From assembly GCF_019145195.1 (NCBI RefSeq), contig NZ_JAHSTW010000010.1, positions 124,001 through 188,000 on the forward strand: a stretch of 64,000 nucleotides of DNA, read 5' to 3'. Below, piece after piece: positions 23,090-31,880 of this stretch. A program made the translations under genes and the position numbers. Position 1 is the first letter of the stretch. Every line of letters starts with the position of its first letter. Source of the DNA: Pseudomonas siliginis. GTDB taxonomy: Bacteria > Pseudomonadota > Gammaproteobacteria > Pseudomonadales > Pseudomonadaceae. The notes beneath the pieces were generated by a model that searched no databases, was not told where the DNA came from, and saw nothing but the letters and a program-made list of their open reading frames with translations.

Positions 23090-23893
23090 ATGAGTGCGCG
23101 CCAACGCTTTTTCGAATGCCTGCATCGTTCACCGCCGGCCCTGCTGGAAGCTGCGCTGTGGATAAGTGCCGAGCACGACAAAACCCTCGAACCCGAGGCA
23201 TGGCTGAACACCTTCAAGGATCTGCAACTACGCGTCAGCTATGGCCTGCCGATGCTGCCGGTCAGCGAACTGGCGCAACCGTTGTTGCGGCGCATGGTCG
23301 ATCTCGGTTTCGCACAGGATGATTTCCTGCCGCTGCGCCCACAGGCGGCGCTGCTGCATCGCGTGTTGCACACCCAACGTGGTCAGCCGTTGGCATTGGC
23401 GTTGATCGCACTGGAATTGGCGCGTGGGCTGGAGATTCCTTTGGTCGGGGTCAACTTCCCCGGACATTTTCTGCTGCGGGTACCCGGCGCCGACCACTTG
23501 CTCGACCCTTGCGGCGGGCGGCGACTGTATCCCAACGACTGCCGAGAACTGTTGCAACGCCAATACGGGCCGAACATGCAGCTCAGCGCCGAACATTTGC
23601 TGAGCGCAACGCCGGTGCAGATGCTGCAACGTCTGTCACGCAACCTGCGCCAATTGCACCTGACCCACGACGATCACATCGCCGCGCTGATCGACGCAGA
23701 ACGAGTGCTCGAACTGGGCGATGCGAAGGCCTCCGATTACATGGCCCGGGCCAGTCTTTATCAACGGCTGGATTGCCCGAACGCTGAACGCTTCGATCTG
23801 GAGCATGCGTTATTGCTCAGCGAAGACCCGATCCAGCGCCTGCGCCTGACCGAACGCCTCGGCCATCTGCCGCCCAACTCCGTCGTGCATTAA
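23090..23893 (+). CDS. SirB1-family (transglutaminase-like) protein
   Basis: 267 residues. The segment RGQPLALALIALELARGLEI, then VNFPGHFLLRVPGADHLLDP, is the SirB1 transglutaminase-like core, in which the usual Cys position of a real protease-type triad is not evident while His (PGHF) and Asp (LDPCGG) remain. A C-terminal stretch (LLSATPVQMLQRLSRNLRQL, ASLYQRLDCPNAERFDLEHA) is helical and repeat-like, as in related proteins with tetratricopeptide features. ATG 23090 has GGAGGGA upstream. The gene stands alone; its biochemical role is unknown. Confidence 0.82.
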   Translation: MSARQRFFECLHRSPPALLEAALWISAEHDKTLEPEAWLNTFKDLQLRVSYGLPMLPVSELAQPLLRRMVDLGFAQDDFLPLRPQAALLHRVLHTQRGQPLALALIALELARGLEIPLVGVNFPGHFLLRVPGADHLLDPCGGRRLYPNDCRELLQRQYGPNMQLSAEHLLSATPVQMLQRLSRNLRQLHLTHDDHIAALIDAERVLELGDAKASDYMARASLYQRLDCPNAERFDLEHALLLSEDPIQRLRLTERLGHLPPNSVVH

Positions 23894-23937
23894 CTGCCTT
23901 CCGCAGGCTGCCCCCATCCTTGAGGCCCACACAAACC

Positions 23938-24029
23938 TGTGTGGGAGCGAGCCTGCTCGCGAAAGCGGTGTGTCAGCTGAATGAAAGGCCACTGACACTC
24001 CGTCTTCGCTAGCAGGCTCGCTCCCACAG
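23938..24029. repeat. REP pair
   Basis: Inverted REP arms between the convergent SirB1-family gene and maiA. The right arm has one change (CTAGCAGG instead of GCGAGCAGG). Confidence 0.82.
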
Positions 24030-24032
24030 GAA

Positions 24033-24668
24033 TTACGGGGTGTCTGGTTGATTGGCAGGATGCGCCTTGATAAACGCCGGATGTTCAGCCGCCAACGCAG
24101 CCACACGGCAAATCTTCGGATACGCCTCCAGGCTGACGTTGAACCGCTCTGCCGCATACAACTGCGGAATCAGATACACATCTGCCACGCACGGCCATTC
24201 GCCAAAACAGAAACCGCTGTCGCCGATCAACTGCTCCACTGTCGCCAGCCCTTGGCTGATCCAGTGACTGATCCACTCCACCACCTGCGTTTCATCCTGC
24301 CCGGACTGGCGCAGGCGATTGAGTACGCTGACGTTGTGCAGTGGATGTACATCGCAGCCGATTACCGCCGCAACGCCGCGCACCTGCGCGCGCGCCACCA
24401 GATCATCCGGCAGCAACGGCACCTGCGGGTAACGCTCTTCCAGATACTCGATGATCGCCGGCGATTGAATCAGCAGCGCGCCGTCATCGGTGCGCAAGGC
24501 CGGCACCCGGCCCTGCGGATTGAGCGCCAGATACGCCGCTTGCCGATGTTCACCACCCGACGGTGCGATCAGGTTGACCGGCAGCGCCTGGTAATCGAGG
24601 CCCTTCAACGCCAGCGCAATCCGCACCCGGTACGACGAAGTGGAACGGTAATAGCCATAGAGATCCAT
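24033..24668 (-). CDS. maiA: Maleylacetoacetate isomerase
   Basis: 211-residue zeta-class glutathione transferase. It converts maleylacetoacetate to fumarylacetoacetate in tyrosine and phenylalanine breakdown. The opening LYGYYRSTSSYRVRIALALK carries the SSxxxRVRIAL signature with the catalytic serine. INPQGRVPAL-type glutathione contacts appear as LNPQGRVPALRTDDGALLIQ, with SxAIIEYLEERYP next. The C-terminal helical domain ends at VSLEAYPKICRVAALAAEHP. It is the third gene of the hmg operon, twelve bases after fumarylacetoacetase. In P. putida this gene is also called hmgC. Confidence 0.95.
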   Translation of the reverse strand: MDLYGYYRSTSSYRVRIALALKGLDYQALPVNLIAPSGGEHRQAAYLALNPQGRVPALRTDDGALLIQSPAIIEYLEERYPQVPLLPDDLVARAQVRGVAAVIGCDVHPLHNVSVLNRLRQSGQDETQVVEWISHWISQGLATVEQLIGDSGFCFGEWPCVADVYLIPQLYAAERFNVSLEAYPKICRVAALAAEHPAFIKAHPANQPDTP

Positions 24669-24680
24669 AAGCCGCTCCTG

Positions 24681-25985
24681 TCAGCGCGCAGCGATCACGG
24701 TGCCGCGACATTCGCCGAAGCCAATCGCGGCAAAACCTTCGCGGGCGCAGCGGGCACGCAGGATGATTTCGTCACCGTCCTCAAGGAACTTGCGCACTTC
24801 GCCGGAGGCCAGTTCGATCGGCTTCTTACCGCCCTCAGTGATCTCCAGCAGGCTGCCGAACTGGCCGTTTTCCGGGCCGGACAAAGTGCCCGAACCAAAC
24901 AGGTCACCGGCCTGCAACTGGCAACCGTTAACGCTGTGGTGCGCGACCATTTGCGCGACGGTCCAGTACATGTAGCGGGTGTTGCTCAGGGTCAGGCGAT
25001 GGGCCGGCAGGTTCTGCTCGCGCATGGTTTCGGTACGCAACAGCACTTCCAGCTCAATGTCGAAGGCGCCGCCATCCTGGTCACGCTTGTCGAGCAGATA
25101 TGGCAACGGCTGCGGATCACCTTCAGGGCGGGCCGGTTGTGCCGTGCGGAACGGCTCAAGCGCTTCGGCCGTCACCACCCAGGGCGAAACACTGGTTATG
25201 AAACTCTTCGACAGAAACGGCCCGAGTGGCTGGTATTCCCAGGCCTGGATATCCCGTGCCGACCAGTCGTTGAGCAGGCAGAAACCGGCGATGTGCTCGG
25301 CAGCGTCACCGATGGCAATCGGCTCGCCCATCTCATTGCCCTGGCCGATCCAGATGCCCAGCTCCAGTTCGTAATCCAGACGCGCGCATGGACCGAATAC
25401 CGGTTCAGTCTGCCCGGCCGGCAACGTCTGGCCTTTCGGCCGGCGCACGTCGGTGCCGGACGCTCGCACTGTGGAAGCGCGACCGTGGTAACCGATCGGC
25501 ACGTGCTTGTAGTTCGGCAACAGCGGGTTATCCGGGCGGAACAGTTTGCCGACGTTCTGCGCGTGCTCGATGCCGACGTAGAAGTCGGTGTAATCGCTGA
25601 TCCGTGCCGGCAGGTGCATCTGGCAATCGGCAGCCAACGGCAAGACTTTCGCACCTTGCGCTTCGATGTTGCCGCGCAGCGTGCTGCCTTCACTGAACAG
25701 TTCGATCAGGCGTTCGCGCAGGGCCACCCGCGCCTCACGACCGAGTTCAAAGAACGCATTCAACTGCCCGCCGTGCATGGCTTCCACTGCACTGCGTGCG
25801 ACACCGTCGAACAGACCGGCCTCGAGCGCCACCTGCAAATCGAAAATGTGCTCGCCGATCGCTACGCCCGCGCGAGGCGCCGAACCGTCCAGGCTGAACA
25901 CGCCCAGCGGCAGATTCTGCAAGGGGAAATCGCTGTGACCGTTGGCCGAAGCGACCCAACTGCGGGGGATGGAATTCTGTGTCAT
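24681..25985 (-). CDS. fahA: Fumarylacetoacetase
   Basis: 434-residue hydrolase that splits fumarylacetoacetate into fumarate and acetoacetate, the last step of homogentisate catabolism. The small N-terminal SH3-like domain (FPLQNLPLGVFSLDGSAPRA) precedes the catalytic domain with the metal site (DYTDFYVGIEHAQNVGKLFR; ELELGIWIG; NDWSARDIQAWEYQPLGPFL, then KSF). The C-terminal part (GDLFGSGTLSGPENGQFGSL) is complete. It starts three bases after the end of hmgA. P. putida literature calls this gene hmgB. Confidence 0.95.
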   Translation of the reverse strand: MTQNSIPRSWVASANGHSDFPLQNLPLGVFSLDGSAPRAGVAIGEHIFDLQVALEAGLFDGVARSAVEAMHGGQLNAFFELGREARVALRERLIELFSEGSTLRGNIEAQGAKVLPLAADCQMHLPARISDYTDFYVGIEHAQNVGKLFRPDNPLLPNYKHVPIGYHGRASTVRASGTDVRRPKGQTLPAGQTEPVFGPCARLDYELELGIWIGQGNEMGEPIAIGDAAEHIAGFCLLNDWSARDIQAWEYQPLGPFLSKSFITSVSPWVVTAEALEPFRTAQPARPEGDPQPLPYLLDKRDQDGGAFDIELEVLLRTETMREQNLPAHRLTLSNTRYMYWTVAQMVAHHSVNGCQLQAGDLFGSGTLSGPENGQFGSLLEITEGGKKPIELASGEVRKFLEDGDEIILRARCAREGFAAIGFGECRGTVIAAR

Positions 25986-25988
25986 GGG

Positions 25989-27293
25989 TTATCTCCGGGT
26001 CGGGTCGAACGTGGCGGGCAGCGTCGCCCAGCAAGCGTCGTAACTGGGTTGCAACTGTGGGCATTCGAGGGCGAAACGACTTGGGCGCAGCACCTGGCTG
26101 GTCTCGAACATGAAGGCCATGGTGTTATCGATTTTTGCAGGTGCAAGCTCGGCGTTGATCGCCCTGGTGCAGGTTTCGCCGTCCGGGCCGTGGGCGCTCA
26201 TGCAGCTGTGCAGCGACGCGCCGCCGGGCACGAAGCCTTCAGCCTTGGCGTCGTATTCGCCCTGGATCAAGCCCATGAATTCGTTCATCAGGTTGCGATG
26301 GAACCACGGCGGCCGGAAGGTGTTTTCGGCGACCATCCACCGCGGCGGGAAGATCACGAAATCGAGGTTGGCCAGACCGTGCACGCTGGTCGGCGAGGTC
26401 AATACGGTGAAGATCGAAGGATCGGGATGATCGAAACTCACCGTGCCGATGGTGTTGAAACGGCGCAGGTCGTATTTGTACGGCACGTTGTTGCCATGCC
26501 AGGCGACCACATTGAGCGGTGAGTGATTGAGTTCAGTGGCCCACAACTGGCCAAGGAATTTCTGCACCAGAGTGGTCGGTTGCTGCAGGTTTTCGTAGGC
26601 GGCGACCGGGGTGAGGAAATCCCGTGGATTGGCCAGACCGTTGCTGCCGATCGGCCCCAGATCCGGCAGGCGCAGCGGCGCGCCGTGGTTCTCGGCGAGG
26701 TAGCCGCGTGCCTGTGGATCGAGCAGTTCGACGCGAAATTTCAGGCCACGCGGCAGCACGACGATTTCCAGCGGCGCCACTTCGAGTACGCCCAGTTCGG
26801 TGGCGATACGCAGGCGACCGAGTTGCGGCACCAGCAGCATTTCCCCATCGGCGTTGAAGAACACCCGCTCCATCGAACGGTTGGCGGCGTAGTTATAAAT
26901 GCTGATGCCGGACGGTTTCTCGGCGCCGGCGTTGGCCGCCATGCTGACCAGGCCATCGATGAAATCCGTTGGCTCGGTCGGCAGCTCCAGTGGATTCCAG
27001 CGCAGACGATTGGGGGTTACTTCACCCAACGGTCCGCCGGCCAGTTGCCGTTCCAGTTTGACGAACGCCGGGTGGTTGGCCGACGGCTGGATCCGGTACA
27101 TCCAGGTACGCCGCGCTTCGCTGCGCGGCATGGTGAACGCGGTGCCGGAGAACAGCTCGGTATACAGGCCGTACGGGGCTTTCTGCGGAGAGTTCTGGCC
27201 AACGGGCAGCGCGCCGGGCAACGCTTCAGTGCTGAATTCGTTGCCGAAGCCGGACTGGTAAACCAGGTCCTGCGCGGTTGAATCGGGGTTCAT
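25989..27293 (-). CDS. hmgA: Homogentisate 1,2-dioxygenase
   Basis: 434-residue non-haem iron dioxygenase that opens the homogentisate ring to maleylacetoacetate. The opening YQSGFGNEFSTEALPGALPV is diagnostic. Iron-binding residues are expected in the stretches FRPPWFHRNLMNEFMGLIQG (His and Glu) and GASLHSCMSAHGPDGETCTR (His), both present. ATG 27293 follows GGAGG. Loss of this enzyme in pseudomonads causes brown pyomelanin. It heads the hmgA-fahA-maiA operon under the divergent repressor hmgR, with the operator in the gap. Confidence 0.96.
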   Translation of the reverse strand: MNPDSTAQDLVYQSGFGNEFSTEALPGALPVGQNSPQKAPYGLYTELFSGTAFTMPRSEARRTWMYRIQPSANHPAFVKLERQLAGGPLGEVTPNRLRWNPLELPTEPTDFIDGLVSMAANAGAEKPSGISIYNYAANRSMERVFFNADGEMLLVPQLGRLRIATELGVLEVAPLEIVVLPRGLKFRVELLDPQARGYLAENHGAPLRLPDLGPIGSNGLANPRDFLTPVAAYENLQQPTTLVQKFLGQLWATELNHSPLNVVAWHGNNVPYKYDLRRFNTIGTVSFDHPDPSIFTVLTSPTSVHGLANLDFVIFPPRWMVAENTFRPPWFHRNLMNEFMGLIQGEYDAKAEGFVPGGASLHSCMSAHGPDGETCTRAINAELAPAKIDNTMAFMFETSQVLRPSRFALECPQLQPSYDACWATLPATFDPTRR

Positions 27294-27370
27294 GGAGCCT
27301 CCTGAACAGGGAGTCGGCAGTGGCCCATCGCTCTGGATCAGAGGTCTCGGCACGCCGGGGTTGTTATTAT

Positions 27371-27385
27371 CGTAATCTGATTACG
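27371..27385. promoter_or_regulatory. Palindromic operator, probable HmgR site
   Basis: CGTAATCTGATTACG is a perfect 15-base palindrome between the divergent hmgA and hmgR genes. A further half-site, CGTAATTT, follows at 27391. The location and sequence fit the HmgR operator described for P. putida; the assignment here is by analogy. Confidence 0.8.
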
Positions 27386-27456
27386 CATAACGTAATTTGC
27401 TCGCTATCCAGCGTCAAGCTATAAAGACGCCCATTCGAACCGGAACCGCCAGCCCC

Positions 27457-28236
27457 ATGGAAAAAACCAGCGACAGCAACGGCAAACAGAAAGTCCGCTC
27501 CGCCGAGGTCGGCACCGACATCCTCAAGGCCTTGGCCGAATTGTCGCCGTCGACTTCGCTGTCGCGTCTGGCCGAACACGTGCAGATGCCGGCGAGCAAG
27601 GTCCATCGCTATCTGCAGGCGTTGATTGCCTCCGGATTTGCCGAACAGAACACCGCCACCAACCATTACGGCCTCGGTCGCGAAGCACTGCGCGTGGGCC
27701 TGGCCGCGCTCAACAGCATGGACGTGCTGAAAGTTGCCGCCCTGCCGCTGTCCGAGCTGCGCGATGAACTCAACGAAACCTGCTTTCTCGCGGTGTGGGG
27801 CAATCAGGGCGCAACCGTGGTGCATATCGAACCGGCGGTGCGCGCGGTGACGGTGGTGACGCAATTGGGTTCGGTGCTGCCGCTGCTCAGCTCGTCCACC
27901 GGGCTGGTGTTCAGCGCTTACCTGCCGCATCGGGAAACCGATGAATTGCGCGAGCAGGAGATCGCTGTCGCGGAGCATCCGCTCAAGGATGAAACAGCCT
28001 ATGCAGCGCTGTGTGAACAGATCCGCGAACGCGGTCTGCATCACGTGCATGGTTTGTTGATGCCGGGTGTGGATGCGCTTTCTGCGCCAGTGTTCAACGC
28101 GGTCGGGCAGATCGCTGCGGTGCTGACCATCGTCGGCCCGACCTCACTGTTCCACGCCGACGAAAACGGCCCGGCGGCGCAGCGTTTGTTGGCTGCGACC
28201 CGGGCCGTGAGTTGGCGCATGGGTTACGAAAGATAA
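27457..28236 (+). CDS. hmgR: IclR-family repressor of homogentisate catabolism
   Basis: 259 residues. The N-terminal winged helix (AEVGTDILKALAELSPSTSL, SRLAEHVQMPASKVHRYLQA) and the C-terminal effector domain (LSELRDELNETCFLAVWGNQ onward) are typical of IclR regulators. Being divergent from hmgA with a palindromic operator between them, it is the counterpart of P. putida HmgR, which is released from DNA by homogentisate. I chose ATG 27457 (MEKTSDSNGK) over an upstream TTG/ATG at 27397, because the operator and a likely promoter lie just before it. Confidence 0.92.
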   Translation: MEKTSDSNGKQKVRSAEVGTDILKALAELSPSTSLSRLAEHVQMPASKVHRYLQALIASGFAEQNTATNHYGLGREALRVGLAALNSMDVLKVAALPLSELRDELNETCFLAVWGNQGATVVHIEPAVRAVTVVTQLGSVLPLLSSSTGLVFSAYLPHRETDELREQEIAVAEHPLKDETAYAALCEQIRERGLHHVHGLLMPGVDALSAPVFNAVGQIAAVLTIVGPTSLFHADENGPAAQRLLAATRAVSWRMGYER

Positions 28237-28262
28237 ATCAGACTATGAGCGCTCGAAACGGC

Positions 28263-31200
28263 TCAGCGAACCGTGGTCTTGCTTAATGCAGACTCAGCCT
28301 CTTGCATCAGTGCCTTGAAGAACCCGATCAGTTCATCGGCGGGGTCTTCATGGCCGGTGTAATACGTAACCAGCTCCGCGACCGTGCGGGCGTCTTCAAA
28401 CAAACTCAGAAACGAGCGTTGCGCACGGGTAAGTTCTTTAGCCGGCGCCCCCGCCGCTGCTGCCTGACCCAATGTCAGCAGTCCGCTCAATACATCCTGC
28501 ACATGCCCCAGCGCGGCGGAATAATCACCACGTCGGTGCGACTGCGACGCGTCGTAGATGCTTTTCATCACCTGCACAGCCACCACCACAGTGCCTACGG
28601 GTGGCACCAGCAGGCTGACAATGTTTGCGGCCTTCAACAGATTTTCATAAACCACACCGGCAATTATTTCGTTGAGACTGGTGGTCCGTTCGTCGATGTC
28701 ACTCAATACACGGCGCACTCGCTCGTCATGGAAAGTGAACAGATCGGGCAGTAACGAACGCTGCTGTGTGCGAATGACCGGTCGGGTATCAACCGTTGCG
28801 ACCAGATTATCGAAGTAGTCATTGGTCACTTTCTGGTCAACCAGCAGTATCCGCTCGCTGTAATAGTTCCTGAACGGGCCTTTTCGAAAACGAATCGAAG
28901 GAATGAACTCAGCGATCGGCCGGAAGTTGACTTGATCCGGCGCGTCAGGCGTATAGAGCAAGTCGAAGAAACCTGACGACAACTTCAGTCGAAAAATATA
29001 AACGCCGCCAACCGCGCGGTCCCCAGGAGTCGTCAGACCCAGCGCGCCAATATTGAATTTATACAGCCCGATATCACCTTCGGCGGTGCTGGTCCCTACC
29101 GACTGATAACCGCCACTCTCTTTCAGGTTATCGATAACCTCTTGGACAGCAGAGAAAGACTCTGTCGATAATCTGCCGTTGGTGAAATCGGCAAACGCAT
29201 TGCGATACATCTCACAGCGGATTTTCCGAGCATGTACCGCGCGCTTGAAAGCGTGATCAGGATGCGCCTTGTTCAGATATTGCTCTTCCAGCATCGCGCT
29301 GTATCGGTCACCAGGGCGGAAGGTTTTCGATAGCGAAGACAAATCCCGGATATCCAGTTTTTCAACGAGGGGATGTCCATTCACCAAGTAATATTTGGGG
29401 CTGTACTTGGTTTCATAGGCCGGATGCACCGCTTCGAAAGCGAGTCCGTCAAGCAGGACGTCGGTAACGCTCTTACGAAACTCTTCGGTCTGAATAATGA
29501 TCTGATCGGGATTGACCGAAACGTTGCTGCCACGCGAACGCAATAGGTCTTCTATCTGGGCTTTCACCGCGTCATAGGTGAACTGCTCGAAGGTCGGAAA
29601 ACCATTGTCTCGTACATCAACCGTGGACAACGCCTTGAGTTCGGTTGTCAGACGCGAATAGCGCTTGCGCCCCTCAATGCCAAGCGCCCGATAAGCTGCC
29701 GGTGCAATGGCCTTGTGCAGCGCAACTTCGGCTCGGTAGGCGACATTTACGTAGTCCGCCAAAGGTGCCTTGGCGTTCAGATAAAGATCGACCGGCCGGC
29801 TATCAAGCGTGTAGCGGTAGCTCAGCTGAGTACCAGCGCTGCCAAGCAACTCACCCGCCTCGTGCAGGTAGTCGGGATGGATCATCAATGCGGCGTATTC
29901 ACGATCCGCCGACAACGCCGACTCCAGCCAGCGGTTCGCCGCGTAGATATCGGAAAATTTCTGCAGTTCGAATTGCCCGTCAGCTGTTTTGACCAACATC
30001 AGCGACGGTGCGTATTCTTTGGCCGAAATCATCAGAACATCTTTCAATGCTGGGACTTGCAGCCTGATTTTCAGGCCCTGAATAGTCACCGCAGGGTCGT
30101 TGGCCATGGCTCGCGCGATGATGTTCGCATCGGTGGAATCCAGCTTCCCGGACTGGCGAGCTACAAAAACTGCAAACTCCATCTGGCTGAAGAGATAGTT
30201 GCGATAGGCCTCCTGCCAAGCAACCGACGGCGAGTATGCAAGACTGCCGGTAAACTCTAGGCGCAGGTTACGATTTTCCAGCCACTGCTCGAGCGCTACT
30301 GCCGTCAGCCGACTTCCGTCGGGAGCGCCGATGATGGTCAGAGTCGCTTTGTAACCATTGTCGTGCAGACCGAAAACAAGAAACTCCGTCAGCGTCCGGG
30401 TTTCTTCCTGTTCGATGGTCCGTCCGGCAACTTGCAAAGTGTACGAGCTATGGACACTGATCGCTTCAGGATCCAGGCGTTCGTCAAAGGCCCTCTGCGC
30501 CCATGCGGCGAACGTGCGCACCACATAGTCCTTGAAAGAAAAACACGTATCGAACGCGCTCGAATATGCAGCCTCATACTGGTCTTTGGATTCTTCAAGC
30601 TCGCTATAACGTTGTTGAACATCGCTACCAGCGGCATGCAGCCAAAGCGGCCAGTCGGTGCGCTTCAGTGCTGCCCAAAGCAGATAAAAGCGGGTGTCGA
30701 TGCCGTAACGCAGCACATGCAGGCGTTGATTCTCCTGAAGCATGGAGGTCAGCGGTTTTTCCAGTTGTGCCTGGCCACTGATCAAGGTTGCCACGCTTTC
30801 AAGCTGACCTTTGAGGTGAGCCTCTGCACAAAACGCATGAGGATTTTGCGTGGCTTTCGGATAACTGATCTGCTCGCTACGCAGGGAAAGTCGCTGCTGA
30901 AGTTTGCTGTGCAAATCGGTATTTTTTTCAAAGAACTCAAAGCCGTTTTCCGGCGTGTGCAGCAGATAGGAAGTCGACTCGTTGACCAGTTGCATCTCTG
31001 CGACCGCACGCTCGGCGTTGTCCAGAACGAAACAGGGCTGGCGCACCAGAAGATAATCCTGTGCCGGTTGCAGGTTGACTTCAAACGCTGCGCGACCGGC
31101 ATCTGCTTCCAGCAGATGAGCGAATCGCTCGCCCAATCGGGCATCGAAATTGTTGGCCATGACCGACAGCGACAGCTCTGCACCGGTGACCACGGCATAG

Positions 31201-31727
31201 GCCTTGATGAAAGCCTGTTTGTTCGACAGCGGTGCATTGTCGGCATGGACGGGTTTCGCTGGCGCAGCCCAGAACTTTGCGATCTCGGCTCGCAATGTTT
31301 TTTCCAGTCCGGCAGTTACAGCAGCGATCAGATCTTCAACAACAATGGTATTGAGCACGTTGACTTTGAATTGCTCACTGAACGTATCTGGCAGAACGAA
31401 AACCCCATCGCCCCCCATAATATAGGCAGGACTTATATGGTTATTCAGACAATGAACCGTCACCTCCCAAAGAGTGCCTGATGGCCGATTTTCATCGGCA
31501 GGGAAAGCAGGATCCGTATTGATATAGACCTTGTCGATATCAACTGTTTTGCCCAGACGCTTCAATTCACCTTCAAGCATGTTGCGCAGAATATCCAGCA
31601 CGCTCGGCATGGCGTCGATGATCTTGAGCAGATCGGTTTTAGCCTGTGTTGCCTTTTCCCACTCTTCCGGCCAGGTAACCTGCTCACCGAAAGAACCACG
31701 CATCAAACTTTTATATAACTTGGCCAC
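28263..31727 (-). CDS. Large toxin-like protein (Pseudomonas 'dermonecrotic toxin domain' type)
   Basis: 1154 residues with no signal peptide, from a GTG start with AAGGA six to eleven bases upstream. Most of it is mixed helix and strand without motifs I can name. Around residues 640-760, the text FPTFEQFTYDAVKAQIEDLL, then VNPDQIIIQTEEF, resembles a module shared by large Pseudomonas proteins annotated as dermonecrotic-toxin-domain (DUF6543-like). Two hydrophobic stretches lie near residues 1035-1053 (NIVSLLVPPVGTVVVAVQV) and 1077-1092, as in the membrane-active section of those proteins; here the chain stops about 60 residues later. Base composition is clearly AT-richer than the flanks, suggesting transfer. 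No immunity, chaperone or secretion gene is adjacent. The family is an inference from recall. Confidence 0.6.
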   Translation of the reverse strand: MAKLYKSLMRGSFGEQVTWPEEWEKATQAKTDLLKIIDAMPSVLDILRNMLEGELKRLGKTVDIDKVYINTDPAFPADENRPSGTLWEVTVHCLNNHISPAYIMGGDGVFVLPDTFSEQFKVNVLNTIVVEDLIAAVTAGLEKTLRAEIAKFWAAPAKPVHADNAPLSNKQAFIKAYAVVTGAELSLSVMANNFDARLGERFAHLLEADAGRAAFEVNLQPAQDYLLVRQPCFVLDNAERAVAEMQLVNESTSYLLHTPENGFEFFEKNTDLHSKLQQRLSLRSEQISYPKATQNPHAFCAEAHLKGQLESVATLISGQAQLEKPLTSMLQENQRLHVLRYGIDTRFYLLWAALKRTDWPLWLHAAGSDVQQRYSELEESKDQYEAAYSSAFDTCFSFKDYVVRTFAAWAQRAFDERLDPEAISVHSSYTLQVAGRTIEQEETRTLTEFLVFGLHDNGYKATLTIIGAPDGSRLTAVALEQWLENRNLRLEFTGSLAYSPSVAWQEAYRNYLFSQMEFAVFVARQSGKLDSTDANIIARAMANDPAVTIQGLKIRLQVPALKDVLMISAKEYAPSLMLVKTADGQFELQKFSDIYAANRWLESALSADREYAALMIHPDYLHEAGELLGSAGTQLSYRYTLDSRPVDLYLNAKAPLADYVNVAYRAEVALHKAIAPAAYRALGIEGRKRYSRLTTELKALSTVDVRDNGFPTFEQFTYDAVKAQIEDLLRSRGSNVSVNPDQIIIQTEEFRKSVTDVLLDGLAFEAVHPAYETKYSPKYYLVNGHPLVEKLDIRDLSSLSKTFRPGDRYSAMLEEQYLNKAHPDHAFKRAVHARKIRCEMYRNAFADFTNGRLSTESFSAVQEVIDNLKESGGYQSVGTSTAEGDIGLYKFNIGALGLTTPGDRAVGGVYIFRLKLSSGFFDLLYTPDAPDQVNFRPIAEFIPSIRFRKGPFRNYYSERILLVDQKVTNDYFDNLVATVDTRPVIRTQQRSLLPDLFTFHDERVRRVLSDIDERTTSLNEIIAGVVYENLLKAANIVSLLVPPVGTVVVAVQVMKSIYDASQSHRRGDYSAALGHVQDVLSGLLTLGQAAAAGAPAKELTRAQRSFLSLFEDARTVAELVTYYTGHEDPADELIGFFKALMQEAESALSKTTVR

Positions 31728-31880
31728 AAACTTTCCTTACTTGATTATCCAGAGCTGCAAGTGCAGCCACCGCCGATAATTGCAAGGTAGTTTCTTTTTC
31801 AGCCGACATGAAGCTCGAACAAATTACAAAACATGCCACCCACCAACGTAAACCATGTTGTGCTACTGAAATTTACAAAG

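Noticed and set aside
24048..26522. An 824-codon open frame on the plus strand opposite maiA, fahA and hmgA
   Set aside because: It crosses three genes of a known operon on the other strand; no domain and no plausible start.
27371..27385. The palindrome before hmgA as a LexA or Fur site
   Set aside because: The core CGTAATC-T-GATTACG does not fit CTG-N10-CAG or the Fur repeat, and its position between hmgA and hmgR points to HmgR.
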